This document shows positions 35,652 to 43,969 of a stretch of DNA of 64,000 nucleotides, piece after piece. This DNA comes from Oceanibacterium hippocampi (lineage in GTDB: Bacteria > Pseudomonadota > Alphaproteobacteria > Sneathiellales > Sneathiellaceae). The stretch lies in assembly GCF_900172325.1 (NCBI RefSeq), contig NZ_FWFR01000001.1, positions 1,504,335 through 1,568,334 of the forward strand. Direction: 5' to 3'. The position numbers and the translations under genes were made by a program. Position 1 is the first letter of the stretch, and each line of letters opens with the position of its first letter. Below the pieces are notes generated by a model. That model had not been told where the DNA came from, did not search any database, and saw nothing but the letters and a program-made list of their open reading frames with translations.

Positions 35652-37463
35652 ATGGCGACGATCACCGAAGCCGAATTCAGGGAATGGTTCCCGGCCGAGC
35701 GCCCGCCGCCGCCGCCGGGCAGTTTCGAGTTCGGTCTCGTGCTGGCCGGCGCCGCCTCCGCCGGGGCCTATACCGCAGGCGTGCTGGACTTCCTGTTCGA
35801 GGCGCTCGACCGCTGGCACGCGGCGAAGCGCGCGGAGACCGCCGCCGGGATCACCGGCGAGGCCCGCCGGGTGCCACATCATTCGGTCCGCCTGCAGGCG
35901 CTGACCGGTGCGTCGGCCGGCGGCATCAACGGCGCCATCGCGGCGGTCGCGCTGCGCGACGACTTTCCCCCTATATGGCCGCTCGGCAAGAGGGGCGTCG
36001 ATCCGGGCGGAATCCGCCTGCCGGAAATTGACGGGGAAGGCGATGCCTCGCGCAATCCCTTCTACGCGGCCTGGGTGGAGCAGATCGACATCGAGAAGCT
36101 GCTCGGCACCGGCGATCTCGACGGTCCGCTCCGGGCGCTGCTCGATTGCACCATCCTCGCGCGGATCGTCACCGGCATCCTGGGCTACCACGGCCCGCCG
36201 CTGGCCGACCGGGCCATCCGGGGCTGGCTGCCCGATCCGCTGCCGCTGACGCTGACGGTGACCAACCTGCGCGGCGTGCCCTACCAGGTCCTGTTCCGCG
36301 CCGAGACGCCGCTGGCGCACCAGATGAGCCTGCACCGGGACCGGATGTGCTTCGCGGTCGCCGGCCTCGGACCGGACAAGGGCGGGTCGCTTCCGCCCGA
36401 CTTCCATCCGCTGATGGCAGGCAGCCCGCTCAACTGGGACCGGCTCGGCAACGCGGCGCTCGCCACAGGCGCCTTTCCGGTGGCGCTCCGGGCGCGCCGG
36501 CTCAAGCGCCCGGGCGGCGACTACGACTATCGCCATCCGCTTTCCCTCGGGCTGGGCGAGGCGTTCGACCCGGACGCCCTGCTCGACCGGCCGGCCTGGG
36601 GCGCGGGCGGGCCGCCCGAAGCCTTCGACTTCATCGCCGTCGATGGCGGCGTGATGGACAACGAGCCGTTCGAGATCGCCCGGCGGTCGCTCGCCGGCGT
36701 CGAGGGGCGCAATCCGCGCGAGGGCAACCGCGCCAACCGGGCGGTGGTGATGATCGATCCGGTCACCGGGCCGGGCCAGACCGGGCCGATGGCGGACGAC
36801 AGCCTGACGAGCGTCGCGCCGGCGCTGCTCGGCGCGCTCCTCAACCAGACCCGCTTCACGTCGCGCGACCGCATGCTGATCGGCGCCGAGGACGTCTACA
36901 GCCGCTTCCTGATCGCCCCGTCGCGGGGCACGGTCGAGGGGGCGGAGGCGATTGCCTCGGGCGGCCTCGGCGCCTTTCTCGGATTCTTCAGCGCGCATTA
37001 CCGGCGCCACGACTACATGCTCGGGCGGCGCAACTGCCAGCGCTTCCTGCAGGCCTCCTTCACCCTGCCGGCGGACAACCCGCTGTTCGACGGCGCCTTC
37101 TGGTCGGCCTCGGCGAAGGAGACCTATCGGGACCGGAGCGGCGCCGGCGACCCGTCGCATCTGCAGATCATTCCCTGCGTCGGGGCCTGCGCCGTGCCGG
37201 AGCCGGCGCCGGCCTGGCCGGCCGGGCGGTTCCGCTACGGCGACGGCCTGCATGCACTGCTTTCGACGCGGACCGATCGGCTCGTCGCGCTGGCCCGGGA
37301 CAGCGCGCTCGGCCGGGACGAGGGCCTCTGGAACGCGCTCAGGCGTACCGTCGCGCGGGGCTATCTGTGGCCGGGCATGGTCGCGCTTCGAGGCACCCTG
37401 AAGAAGACGGCGCGCGCGCATGTCGAGGCGGCGGTCCGGGCCCTCGACGAGCGGCGCTTCTGA
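35652..37463 (+). CDS. Patatin-like phospholipase family protein
   Basis: 603-residue lipid acyl hydrolase. The oxyanion loop is LVLAGAASAGAYTAGVLDFL (30-49). The nucleophile elbow is GASAG with Ser88 (TGASAGGINGAI), and the catalytic Asp is in the DGG motif AVDGGVMDNEPFEIA (Asp331). After the patatin core there is a C-terminal region of about 200 residues with HYRRHDYMLGRRNCQRFL, found in the larger proteins of this group (sometimes annotated DUF3376-related). No signal peptide; cytoplasmic or peripheral at the membrane. The natural lipid is unknown. An AAAGGAG site stands before the ATG. Confidence 0.9.
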   Translation: MATITEAEFREWFPAERPPPPPGSFEFGLVLAGAASAGAYTAGVLDFLFEALDRWHAAKRAETAAGITGEARRVPHHSVRLQALTGASAGGINGAIAAVALRDDFPPIWPLGKRGVDPGGIRLPEIDGEGDASRNPFYAAWVEQIDIEKLLGTGDLDGPLRALLDCTILARIVTGILGYHGPPLADRAIRGWLPDPLPLTLTVTNLRGVPYQVLFRAETPLAHQMSLHRDRMCFAVAGLGPDKGGSLPPDFHPLMAGSPLNWDRLGNAALATGAFPVALRARRLKRPGGDYDYRHPLSLGLGEAFDPDALLDRPAWGAGGPPEAFDFIAVDGGVMDNEPFEIARRSLAGVEGRNPREGNRANRAVVMIDPVTGPGQTGPMADDSLTSVAPALLGALLNQTRFTSRDRMLIGAEDVYSRFLIAPSRGTVEGAEAIASGGLGAFLGFFSAHYRRHDYMLGRRNCQRFLQASFTLPADNPLFDGAFWSASAKETYRDRSGAGDPSHLQIIPCVGACAVPEPAPAWPAGRFRYGDGLHALLSTRTDRLVALARDSALGRDEGLWNALRRTVARGYLWPGMVALRGTLKKTARAHVEAAVRALDERRF

Positions 37464-37494
37464 AACCGGGGCAGGGCCCACGACGGGGCGTCCG

Positions 37495-37509
37495 TTAGCG
37501 ATCCGTTAA
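37495..37509 (+). promoter_or_regulatory. CtrA-like box upstream of the tadE-like gene
   Basis: TTAG-CGATCCG-TTAA: one mismatch from the CtrA consensus TTAA-N7-TTAA, centred about 59 bp before the start codon at 37561. TTAA is rare in this GC-rich DNA. Similar boxes precede tadG and flp at the same distance. Confidence 0.5.
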
Positions 37510-37560
37510 TGCGCCGGCGCTACCCTGATCCGGGATTGTACCAGGAGCCCCGATCGAGCG

Positions 37561-38130
37561 ATGCGCCGCCTTTCCGACATGCGCCGGCTGATGACCGTTC
37601 TGCGCCGCGACCAGCGCGGCACGACGGCGGTCGAGTTCGCCTTCGTCGCGCCGATCCTGATCGCGATGGTGCTGTTCGTCGTGGAACTCAGCCTGATGAT
37701 GTTCGTCAACACGGTCGTCGAGGGCGGCCTTCGCGAAGCCTCGCGGATCGGCCTGACCGGCTACTCGTCCGAAGGCGTCAGCCGCGATCAGCTGATCGTC
37801 AACGTCGTCAACGAGCACAGCCTCGGCATGGTCACCGTCAATCTGGGCGACATCCATACCTACGTCTATCCGAGCTTCGCCGACATCGGCCAGCCGGAAC
37901 CCTTCGAGGATGGCAACGGCAACGAGGCCTATGACGAGGGCGAGGATTTCACCGACATCAACGGCAACGGCGTCTGGGATCCGGACATGGGCAAGGCGGG
38001 TCTCGGCGGCGCCAGCGACATCGTGATCTACACGCTGGACTATGACTGGTCGTTCCTCACCAAGCTGCTGACCATCCCGATGCAGGCCAGCATCGTGGTC
38101 CGCAACGAACCTTACGGGACCTCGCCATGA
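37561..38130 (+). CDS. tadE: TadE-like pilus assembly pseudopilin with Ca-binding loops
   Basis: 189 residues. After a basic N-terminus (MRRLSDMRRLMTVLRRDQRG) comes the TadE prepilin-like motif RGTTAVEFAFVAPILIAMVL, where the Glu in VEFA matches the pseudopilin Glu+5, followed by the helix. The exported part has an insertion near residues 115-145 with two acidic Asp/Asn/Gly loops (DGNGNEAYDEGED and DINGNGVWDPDMG) resembling EF-hand or dockerin calcium sites. Pseudopilins prime or stabilise the Flp pilus base. Its stop overlaps the start of the second TadE-like gene (ATGA). It is possibly under the CtrA-like box at 37495. Confidence 0.88.
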   Translation: MRRLSDMRRLMTVLRRDQRGTTAVEFAFVAPILIAMVLFVVELSLMMFVNTVVEGGLREASRIGLTGYSSEGVSRDQLIVNVVNEHSLGMVTVNLGDIHTYVYPSFADIGQPEPFEDGNGNEAYDEGEDFTDINGNGVWDPDMGKAGLGGASDIVIYTLDYDWSFLTKLLTIPMQASIVVRNEPYGTSP

Positions 38131-38699
38131 TGACCGTGACCGCACGTTGGCTGAGGCGGCTTCGTCGGAGCGAGAAGGGGACCGCGGCGGTCGAGTTCGC
38201 GCTCGTCGCGCCGGTCCTGGCGGGCCTCATGCTCTCCGGCTACGAAGCCTCGCGCTATATCTTCCTGACCCAGAAGCTCGACCGGGTCTCGTCGACGATC
38301 GCCGACATCGCAGCGCGTGGCGAAACGCTTTCCAATACCGAGGTCGATTCGATCTTCGATGCGGCCAATCACCTGGCCTCGCCGTATGATTTCGCGAACT
38401 CCGGGCGGGTGATCCTGACCGCGGTCCGGCTCGACGACGAGGACGATCCGCCGGTCGTCACCTATCAGCGGACCAGCGCCGGCAGCCTTTCGGTCAGCAG
38501 CCGTATCGGCACGCAGGGTGGCGATGCGGTGTTGCCGAACGGTCTCGTCCTGGATGAGGGGGCGTCGGCGATCTTCGCCGAGGTCTTCTTCGCCTACGAG
38601 CCGTTCTTCGGTGGCGACTTCGTCAACGCCTACACGATCTACAAGGTCTCGATGTACCGGCCGCGCTCGTCGAACCAGATGGTTCAGACCGGCGGCTGA
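38127..38699 (+). CDS. TadE/TadF-like pseudopilin
   Basis: 190 residues, the second minor pseudopilin of the Tad locus. N-terminus MMTVTARWLRRLRRSEKG, then the motif KGTAAVEFALVAPVLAGLML with the conserved Glu, one membrane helix, and an exported domain with LTQKLDRVSSTIADIAARGE. The order TadE-like, then TadF-like, suggests TadF, but the sequences alone do not separate the two families with certainty. Start and stop overlap with the preceding gene (ATGA) indicate coupled translation. It is convergent with tadG 86 bp beyond. Confidence 0.87.
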   Translation: MMTVTARWLRRLRRSEKGTAAVEFALVAPVLAGLMLSGYEASRYIFLTQKLDRVSSTIADIAARGETLSNTEVDSIFDAANHLASPYDFANSGRVILTAVRLDDEDDPPVVTYQRTSAGSLSVSSRIGTQGGDAVLPNGLVLDEGASAIFAEVFFAYEPFFGGDFVNAYTIYKVSMYRPRSSNQMVQTGG

Positions 38700-38785
38700 C
38701 CCGGCCGGTCGCCTCACCGGCGCCCGCGCCATTCCTCCCGAGCAATATCCGAGAGATGGACCGGCCCGCCGCAGTGCCCGGAGCC

Positions 38786-40402
38786 TTACTCCGCGATCCG
38801 CAGGTTGGCGAGTTCGTTGGCGATGGTCTTGAACGCCGTCGAAAGCTCGAGGCCGCTGTTGGCGTCGAAATAGTGCGAGCTGGAACTCGCGCAGTAGCGC
38901 ATGAGGTCCTCGGCGTTGGCCGGCACCGACGATCCGAAGGCAATCGTGTAGATGATGATCGGGTTGTCCGGATCGGCCGCCTTCATGTTGTCGCAGATCT
39001 CCTCGGTACGGTCGTCGAGTTCGCCTTCGGCGGTATATTCGTTCGAGGTGCCGAGATGCCGGTCGCTCAGGAAGCCGTAGGCGTTGAGGGAGCTGCTGGA
39101 GATGTCGTTCTTGCCGTCGGTCAGCAGGATGACGGCCTTGTCCATCAGCGGCTCGTCATAGGGCAGCGGCGAATCCGCGGTGCCCCAGAGGCCCGACCAG
39201 CGCGGGCTGACGACCCGGAAACCCCAGGCCATGCCGGTCGCGATGTTGGTCCCGCCCTCGGCAACGAGATCGTCGATGGCCGCTTCGATCGTGCTGCGCG
39301 ACTGGGTCAGCGGCGTGATCTGCTGCTTCGGACAATACTTGTTCGGACTGTCGCCGTTGTTGACGTTGTCGCGGAAGCTCGGGAAATCGTTCGAACTGTA
39401 TGTCCAGGGATAGTAATAGGGCTCGAACGGTTCCACCGACGGCGGGTCGTCGGTCACGTCGCGGCCGTTGTCCCAGCGGGCGAAGACGCAGCCCTGCCAC
39501 GCCATGCCCTCGATGCAGCGATTGTTCGACGAATCCCAGGAACGGTTGAGCCCGGTGCAGGAGCCTTGGCTGACGCCGCTGAGGATCGTCGCGCCGTAGA
39601 TGCATTCGTCGCGCGACGAGTTGTAGATCGCCGTGCTGTTGAACAGCGACGAAGCGAGGCCGCTGTTGCAATTGCTCGAACTGACCCTGCTGCCGCGGGT
39701 ACGACCCCAGATATAAGCGGAAGTATCGGAGTCGTTGTAGACATAGTCGAGACTGGCAAGCGAACCCGGCGCCAGCCAGTCGGTATGGGAGGCGCCGACA
39801 TTCACCGCCGAGATGTAGGGGACGACGGCGATCCAGAGATTGTCGATCGAGGTCTTCTCGCCGTAGAGGATGCCGAGCAGCTCGTGTGCGGCCGCCTGCA
39901 TGTCCTCGAGCTTGTCGTCGCTGTCCATCGAGCCGGTGGTGTCCATCACCAGGACCAGTTCGAGGCCGCGGTCGGCGCGCTCGACCACCGTTCGGGACTG
40001 CACGGTCATGTTGTCGATGCCGAGCACCCGCAGGAAGGTGGTCGAAATGCTCGCGGTCGCCGAGACCGTGACGGTGCCGGTCGCCTCGTTGGCGGTGATC
40101 GTCGGCGTCGAGAGGGTCGCGCCCATGTAGTTGGCGGGGAAATTGGCGTTCAGATACATCGTGATCTGGGCATCGCGGTCGTCATTGAAGAAGACCCGCC
40201 CGCCGGCAAGCGCCGCCGAATCGACCGCCTGATGAAGCCGCGCCTGAACGATATAGCCGCGTCCGGCGTCGATCGCGAGACCGGCCAGTCCGAACATCGG
40301 AACGATGGCGGCGGCGACGAAAATCGTGCTGACGCCACGCTCGTCGCGCGCGAGATTGCGGAACAGGCCGGGAATGAGTCCGATAAGCCGCGCCACCGGC
40401 AT
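38786..40402 (-). CDS. tadG: TadG-like pilus protein with von Willebrand factor A domain
   Basis: 538 residues. The start at 40402 has GGAGAG upstream. The TadG N-terminus contains RDERGVSTIFVAAAIVPMFGLAGLAIDAGRGYI, with one helix. The large exported part contains a VWA domain; the metal site starts VLVMDTTGSMDSDDKL (DxTGS form near residue 178), and ILLTDGKNDIS is near residue 435. An insertion with several Cys, Asn and Ser residues separates the VWA halves. TadG is thought to anchor the secretion base; VWA domains can bind pilus or envelope proteins. It is transcribed opposite to its neighbours, with a CtrA-like box 46 bp upstream. Confidence 0.9.
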   Translation of the reverse strand: MPVARLIGLIPGLFRNLARDERGVSTIFVAAAIVPMFGLAGLAIDAGRGYIVQARLHQAVDSAALAGGRVFFNDDRDAQITMYLNANFPANYMGATLSTPTITANEATGTVTVSATASISTTFLRVLGIDNMTVQSRTVVERADRGLELVLVMDTTGSMDSDDKLEDMQAAAHELLGILYGEKTSIDNLWIAVVPYISAVNVGASHTDWLAPGSLASLDYVYNDSDTSAYIWGRTRGSRVSSSNCNSGLASSLFNSTAIYNSSRDECIYGATILSGVSQGSCTGLNRSWDSSNNRCIEGMAWQGCVFARWDNGRDVTDDPPSVEPFEPYYYPWTYSSNDFPSFRDNVNNGDSPNKYCPKQQITPLTQSRSTIEAAIDDLVAEGGTNIATGMAWGFRVVSPRWSGLWGTADSPLPYDEPLMDKAVILLTDGKNDISSSSLNAYGFLSDRHLGTSNEYTAEGELDDRTEEICDNMKAADPDNPIIIYTIAFGSSVPANAEDLMRYCASSSSHYFDANSGLELSTAFKTIANELANLRIAE

Positions 40403-40447
40403 TGTGATCTCTCCATGAAAAGACCACCGGATTGTCCGCCGGAACAC

Positions 40448-40462
40448 TTAACAAGTCATAAA
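40448..40462 (-). promoter_or_regulatory. CtrA-like box upstream of tadG
   Basis: On the minus strand TTTA-TGACTTG-TTAA, one mismatch from TTAA-N7-TTAA, 46 bp before the tadG start. Confidence 0.45.
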
Positions 40463-40690
40463 TCGGCAGGGGCCGGTGACTTGGTTTCGCGCCGGGTCGT
40501 CCCGTGAAGCCTGTCCCGGGTACATCGACGGTGGAGCGTTCAGATCGTCTGGACTAAGGAAGGGTCGAGTCGGGATCAATTCGTATCAATAAAATTTTAG
40601 GGAATTTCGGGTCAGTTTTGTCGATCTGTTTGACAGTGCTGTTTCGATTACTTGATCCGTCCTGTTCGACTGAACGGGGGTCGGTTTCCA

Positions 40691-40705
40691 TTAACGCTTT
40701 GTTAG
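40691..40705 (+). promoter_or_regulatory. CtrA-like box upstream of flp
   Basis: TTAA-CGCTTTG-TTAG, one mismatch from TTAA-N7-TTAA, 54 bp before the flp start. In Caulobacter the pilin gene pilA is activated by CtrA, so a site here would be biologically consistent. Confidence 0.5.
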
Positions 40706-40759
40706 TAGGATGGGGGGTAAACCGATCTGGTCTTCGGAGTGAACCCTTAGGAGGTTGTA

Positions 40760-40963
40760 ATGTTGAAAATTGTCCGTCGTTTCGTGAAGAACGAAGCCGG
40801 TGCTACCGCGATCGAATATGGCCTGATCGCCGCGCTGGTTTCCGTGGCTGCCATCGGTGCGTTGACCGCCATGGGCACGTCTGTCGAAGGCGCCTTCGAC
40901 AGTGTCGCCAGCGCGCTCTGCACCGACGGCACCTACGACAGCGCCACCGACACTTGCTCCTGA
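40760..40963 (+). CDS. flp: Flp-type IVb major pilin
   Basis: 67-residue prepilin. Leader MLKIVRRFVKNEAG, cleavage after Gly14, mature start ATAIEYGLIAALVSV with Glu+5 and the Tyr of the Flp motif. A single hydrophobic helix is followed by GTSVEGAFDSVASAL. Unlike most Flp pilins it has a C-terminal loop bounded by two cysteines (Cys54 and Cys66, CTDGTYDSATDTC), which may close by a disulfide. A strong AGGAGG site precedes the ATG. A stem-loop after the stop probably limits read-through to cpaA, giving an excess of pilin over the assembly proteins. It is the substrate of CpaA and polymerised by CpaF. Confidence 0.94.
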   Translation: MLKIVRRFVKNEAGATAIEYGLIAALVSVAAIGALTAMGTSVEGAFDSVASALCTDGTYDSATDTCS

Positions 40964-40994
40964 GCAGCGTCGGTTCGTGCAGTTAGCTGGGCTA

Positions 40995-41017
40995 GGGGCG
41001 GTCCGAGGGGCCGCCCC
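40995..41017 (+). terminator. Stem-loop after flp (partial terminator)
   Basis: GGGGCGGTCC, loop GAG, then GGGCCGCCCC: a 10-bp stem with one T-G pair, followed by TTCCCATTTCT. It lies 31 bp after the flp stop and 58 bp before cpaA, so it is well placed to lower expression of the downstream assembly genes. Confidence 0.6.
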
Positions 41018-41075
41018 TTCCCATTTCTAGCGGGCGTCGCCGTATTGCCGGCGCGCCGGATCGAGCGGCGCCATC

Positions 41076-41597
41076 ATGGAATTGGCAGTATATTATCTTT
41101 CCCTGGCAGGCTTTTGTTTTCTCAATATCGTTGCCGCCATCGGTGACGTCCGCCGGTTCATCATTCCGAACTGGATCTCGATCGCGCTGGTCGCGCTTTA
41201 CCCGTTTTATGCACTGACCACGCCGATTCCCTTCTCCATCACCCCAGCCTTTCTCGCCGCCGGGATTGCCTTCGGCGTCGGCTTCGCCCTGTTCGCGCTC
41301 GGCCTGTTCGGCGGCGGCGACGTGAAGATGCTGACCGCCGTCGCGCTCTGGGCCGGTTCCAGCCACCTGATGGATCTGCTGCTGGTGACGGTGCTCGCCG
41401 GCGGGCTGGTCGCCCTCGTCGTCGTTGCCTGCCATGCCGGGCGACGGATGCGCCGCTCGGCGACCGCCGGCAGCGCGCCTGGGTTAAGCGGTCGTCAACT
41501 ATTTAACCATAAGATCGCTGTGCCTTACGGGGTAGGGATTGCCATCGGTGGCATTGCCCTTCTTGCCGAGATGCCGCTTCCCGGCCTCCTCGACTGA
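41076..41597 (+). CDS. cpaA: Prepilin peptidase CpaA/TadV
   Basis: 173-residue inner-membrane aspartic protease (A24 family) that cuts the Flp leader after Gly. About five to six helices. The first catalytic Asp is in AIGDVRRFIIPNW and the second in the family motif FGGGDVKMLTAVALW. The short form without the N-methylating domain is normal for Tad systems. It starts the cpaA-tadC series, with cpaB 14 bp downstream. Confidence 0.93.
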   Translation: MELAVYYLSLAGFCFLNIVAAIGDVRRFIIPNWISIALVALYPFYALTTPIPFSITPAFLAAGIAFGVGFALFALGLFGGGDVKMLTAVALWAGSSHLMDLLLVTVLAGGLVALVVVACHAGRRMRRSATAGSAPGLSGRQLFNHKIAVPYGVGIAIGGIALLAEMPLPGLLD

Positions 41598-41611
41598 GAA
41601 AGAAAACGGTC

Positions 41612-42565
41612 ATGGTACGTAAGCTGATATTGCTCGTCTTTGCCCTGATCATCGTTGGCGGTGGCGTCCAGGTCGCCCGGCTCACGCTGTTCAAGAAGGC
41701 GCCTGCGCCAAGCGGACCGGTCGCCGCGCCGGTCAAGGAGATCAACACCCAGGTTCTCGTCGCCGCAAAGCAGTTGCCGATCGGCGTCCTGCTGCGCGAC
41801 GAGCACATGCGCTGGCAGGACTGGCCCGAGGATGCCGAGATTCCCGACATCTACGTGGTCAACAAGCGCCGCAAGATGGACGAATTCCTCGGCACGGTCG
41901 TGCGCCGGAACGTCGTCGCGGGCGAGCCGATCACCGATCAGCATGTCGTGAAACCGGGCCAGAGCGGCTTCCTCGCCGCCGCGCTCGAGCCGGGCATGCG
42001 CGCCGTTTCGGTGCCGATCAACGCGACCACGGGCATCGCCGGCTTCGTCTTCCCGGGCGACCGTGTCGACCTGATCCTGACCCAGGGTTTCGAGACCCCC
42101 GATGATCCCGACCGCGTGTCGCGGCTCGCCAGCGAGACGATCCTGAGCGATCTCCGCGTTCTCGCCATGGACCAGAAGACCGACGAGAATGTCGAGGAAC
42201 CCGAAGTGGCGCGCGTCGTCACGCTCGAGGTATCGCCCGAGGGAGCGGAGGTCATTGCCGTCGCCGCCGATCTCGGCCGGCTGTCACTCAGCCTCCGCTC
42301 GCTGCGCCGCGAGGAGATCGAGGGGCCGACGCTTGCCAGCGCCGCGGATGGCACGGCCGTCGCACCGGTTGCGGGCGACGACGCGCTGCGCCAGATCGCG
42401 CCCGGCCTGCGCCCGCAGAAGGAGCGGAAACGCACCTTCACGCGTGACAGCGACGCGAGCCAGGTGCTCAACCCGCCGACCACGAAGGACGCCCAGATCC
42501 GCAAGGTCCAGGTCGTCCGCGCCAATGAGCTGAAGGAAGAAGAATTCAAACGGGGTGCCCGCTGA
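41612..42565 (+). CDS. cpaB: Flp pilus assembly protein CpaB/RcpC
   Basis: 317 residues. One N-terminal membrane helix (LILLVFALIIVGGGVQVARL) is followed by an SAF domain (about 45-110, VLVAAKQLPIGVLLRDEHM) and an RcpC domain (about 120-235, GMRAVSVPINATTGIAGFVFPGDRVDLIL). It is periplasmic, a partner of the outer-membrane secretin CpaC. The tail is charged (LKEEEFKRGAR). The last base of its TGA is the first base of the cpaC ATG, so the two are coupled. Confidence 0.94.
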   Translation: MVRKLILLVFALIIVGGGVQVARLTLFKKAPAPSGPVAAPVKEINTQVLVAAKQLPIGVLLRDEHMRWQDWPEDAEIPDIYVVNKRRKMDEFLGTVVRRNVVAGEPITDQHVVKPGQSGFLAAALEPGMRAVSVPINATTGIAGFVFPGDRVDLILTQGFETPDDPDRVSRLASETILSDLRVLAMDQKTDENVEEPEVARVVTLEVSPEGAEVIAVAADLGRLSLSLRSLRREEIEGPTLASAADGTAVAPVAGDDALRQIAPGLRPQKERKRTFTRDSDASQVLNPPTTKDAQIRKVQVVRANELKEEEFKRGAR

Positions 42566-43965
42566 TGAACAGGCTCCAGGCCATGGCGCGGCATTTCCTG
42601 CCGCTGGTGGCCGCGCTCACCTTCTCGCTGGCCTTGCCGGCGAGCGGCGCCGAAACGCGGAAGGCCGAGATTACCGGGACCGATCAGGAAGTCGCGATCG
42701 AGCTCGGCTCCGGCTCGCTGCTGCAGTTGCCGCGGCCGGCGGCCTCGGTCTTCGTCTCCAACCCGGAGATCGCCGACGTCCAGGTCCAGTCGCCGAAGAT
42801 GATCTATGTCTATGGCAAGACCGCGGGCCGCACCGGTCTCTACGCGATCGACGAGCGCGGCAACGTCATGACCAGCGCCAACGTCACGGTCACGCACAAT
42901 CTCAGCCGGCTCGAGGGCGAGCTTCGGCAACTGCTGCCGGCGACGCGGGTCCGCGTCGCCTCGGTCGGCAACTCGATCGTCCTCGAAGGCGACGTGTCGA
43001 ACGTGGCCGAGGCCGAGGATGCCCGCCGGCTTGCCCAGCATTTCGTCGGCGAGGGCGAGATCATCAACCGCCTCGCGGTCCAGGGGGCGAGCCAGGTCAA
43101 CCTGCGGGTCCGCTTCGCCGAGGTTTCGCGCACGATCAGCAAGAATTTCGGCTTCAACTGGGAAGCGCTCGGCAATGTCGGCAATTTCACCTTCGGCTTC
43201 GCCCAGGGCAGCGACATCAACGTCACGAACGGCGCCGTCACGCGGACCGGCAACGGCAGCAACATCGTCGGCTTCGCCAACGTCGGCAATTTCAGCATCA
43301 ACTCGATCGTCGACGCACTCGAACAAGACGGCCTGATCACCATTCTGGCCGAACCGAACCTGACGGCCCTCTCCGGCGAGACGGCGAGCTTCCTCGCCGG
43401 CGGCGAATTCCCGATCCCGGTCAGCCAGGACGACAACACGACCGTCATCGTCTTCAAGGAATTCGGCGTTTCGCTGGAATTCACCCCGACCCTGATCGGC
43501 GACAGCCGGATCAGCCTGGTGGTCGCGCCGGAAGTGAGCCAGCTTTCCGCCGCCGGCTCGGTGCAGGCCAACGGCTTCTCGATCCCGGCGCTGACCACGC
43601 GGCGGGCCCGGACCACCGTCGAGCTGTCCAGCGGGCAGAGCTTCGCGATCGCCGGCCTGTTGCAGAACGGCTCGAACCACGACCTGTCGAAGACCCCCTG
43701 GGTCGCCGACATCCCGGTGCTCGGCACGCTGTTCCGGTCCGACAGCTTCATTCGCAACGAGACCGAGCTGATCATCATCGTGACGCCCTATCTGGTGCGC
43801 CCGGTCAATCAGCGGCTGGCGCTGCCGACCGACGGTTTCGTACCGCCGACCGACGTCGACCGCGTGCTCTTGGGCAGCCAGCGCCGGCTCGAGGGCGAGG
43901 GCGCGACCAGGGCGGTTCCGACCCCGCCGCGGCGCGCCGACACCACCGGTTTCATCCTGGAGTAA
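42565..43965 (+). CDS. cpaC: Tad pilus secretin CpaC/RcpA
   Basis: 466-residue outer-membrane secretin that forms the pilus exit pore. Signal peptide MNRLQAMARHFLPLVAALTF with cleavage near PASGAE. The N-terminal pilus-type N0 domain (about 45-125) contains IADVQVQSPKMIYVYGKTAG, followed by a BON-like part with VRVASVGNSIVLEGDV. The C-terminal secretin domain (about 250-420) contains LAEPNLTALSGETASFLAGGE and VGVLGTLFRSDSF-like VADIPVLGTLFRSDSF, ending in IIIVTPYLVRPV. Start coupled to cpaB; cpaD starts 4 bp after the stop. Confidence 0.95.
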   Translation: MNRLQAMARHFLPLVAALTFSLALPASGAETRKAEITGTDQEVAIELGSGSLLQLPRPAASVFVSNPEIADVQVQSPKMIYVYGKTAGRTGLYAIDERGNVMTSANVTVTHNLSRLEGELRQLLPATRVRVASVGNSIVLEGDVSNVAEAEDARRLAQHFVGEGEIINRLAVQGASQVNLRVRFAEVSRTISKNFGFNWEALGNVGNFTFGFAQGSDINVTNGAVTRTGNGSNIVGFANVGNFSINSIVDALEQDGLITILAEPNLTALSGETASFLAGGEFPIPVSQDDNTTVIVFKEFGVSLEFTPTLIGDSRISLVVAPEVSQLSAAGSVQANGFSIPALTTRRARTTVELSSGQSFAIAGLLQNGSNHDLSKTPWVADIPVLGTLFRSDSFIRNETELIIIVTPYLVRPVNQRLALPTDGFVPPTDVDRVLLGSQRRLEGEGATRAVPTPPRRADTTGFILE

Positions 43966-43969
43966 TGCC

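Larger units (their letters stand above)
40403..40759. other. 357-bp divergent promoter region between tadG and flp
   Basis: The longest gene-free stretch. It is clearly lower in GC than its surroundings and has no convincing reading frame. It holds the two CtrA-like boxes at 40448 (towards tadG) and 40691 (towards flp), a TTGACA at 40630-40635 without a good -10 partner, and an AGGAGG ribosome site just before the flp ATG. The rest shows no feature I can name. Confidence 0.6.

Noticed and set aside
38756-40507. Open plus-strand frame of 583 codons over tadG.
   Set aside because: Antisense of a clear VWA-domain protein; Arg/Ala/Gly-rich composition typical of shadow frames.
40630-40658. TTGACA as part of a possible sigma-70 promoter before flp.
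   Set aside because: No acceptable -10 hexamer at 16-18 bp; only the -35-like match exists.
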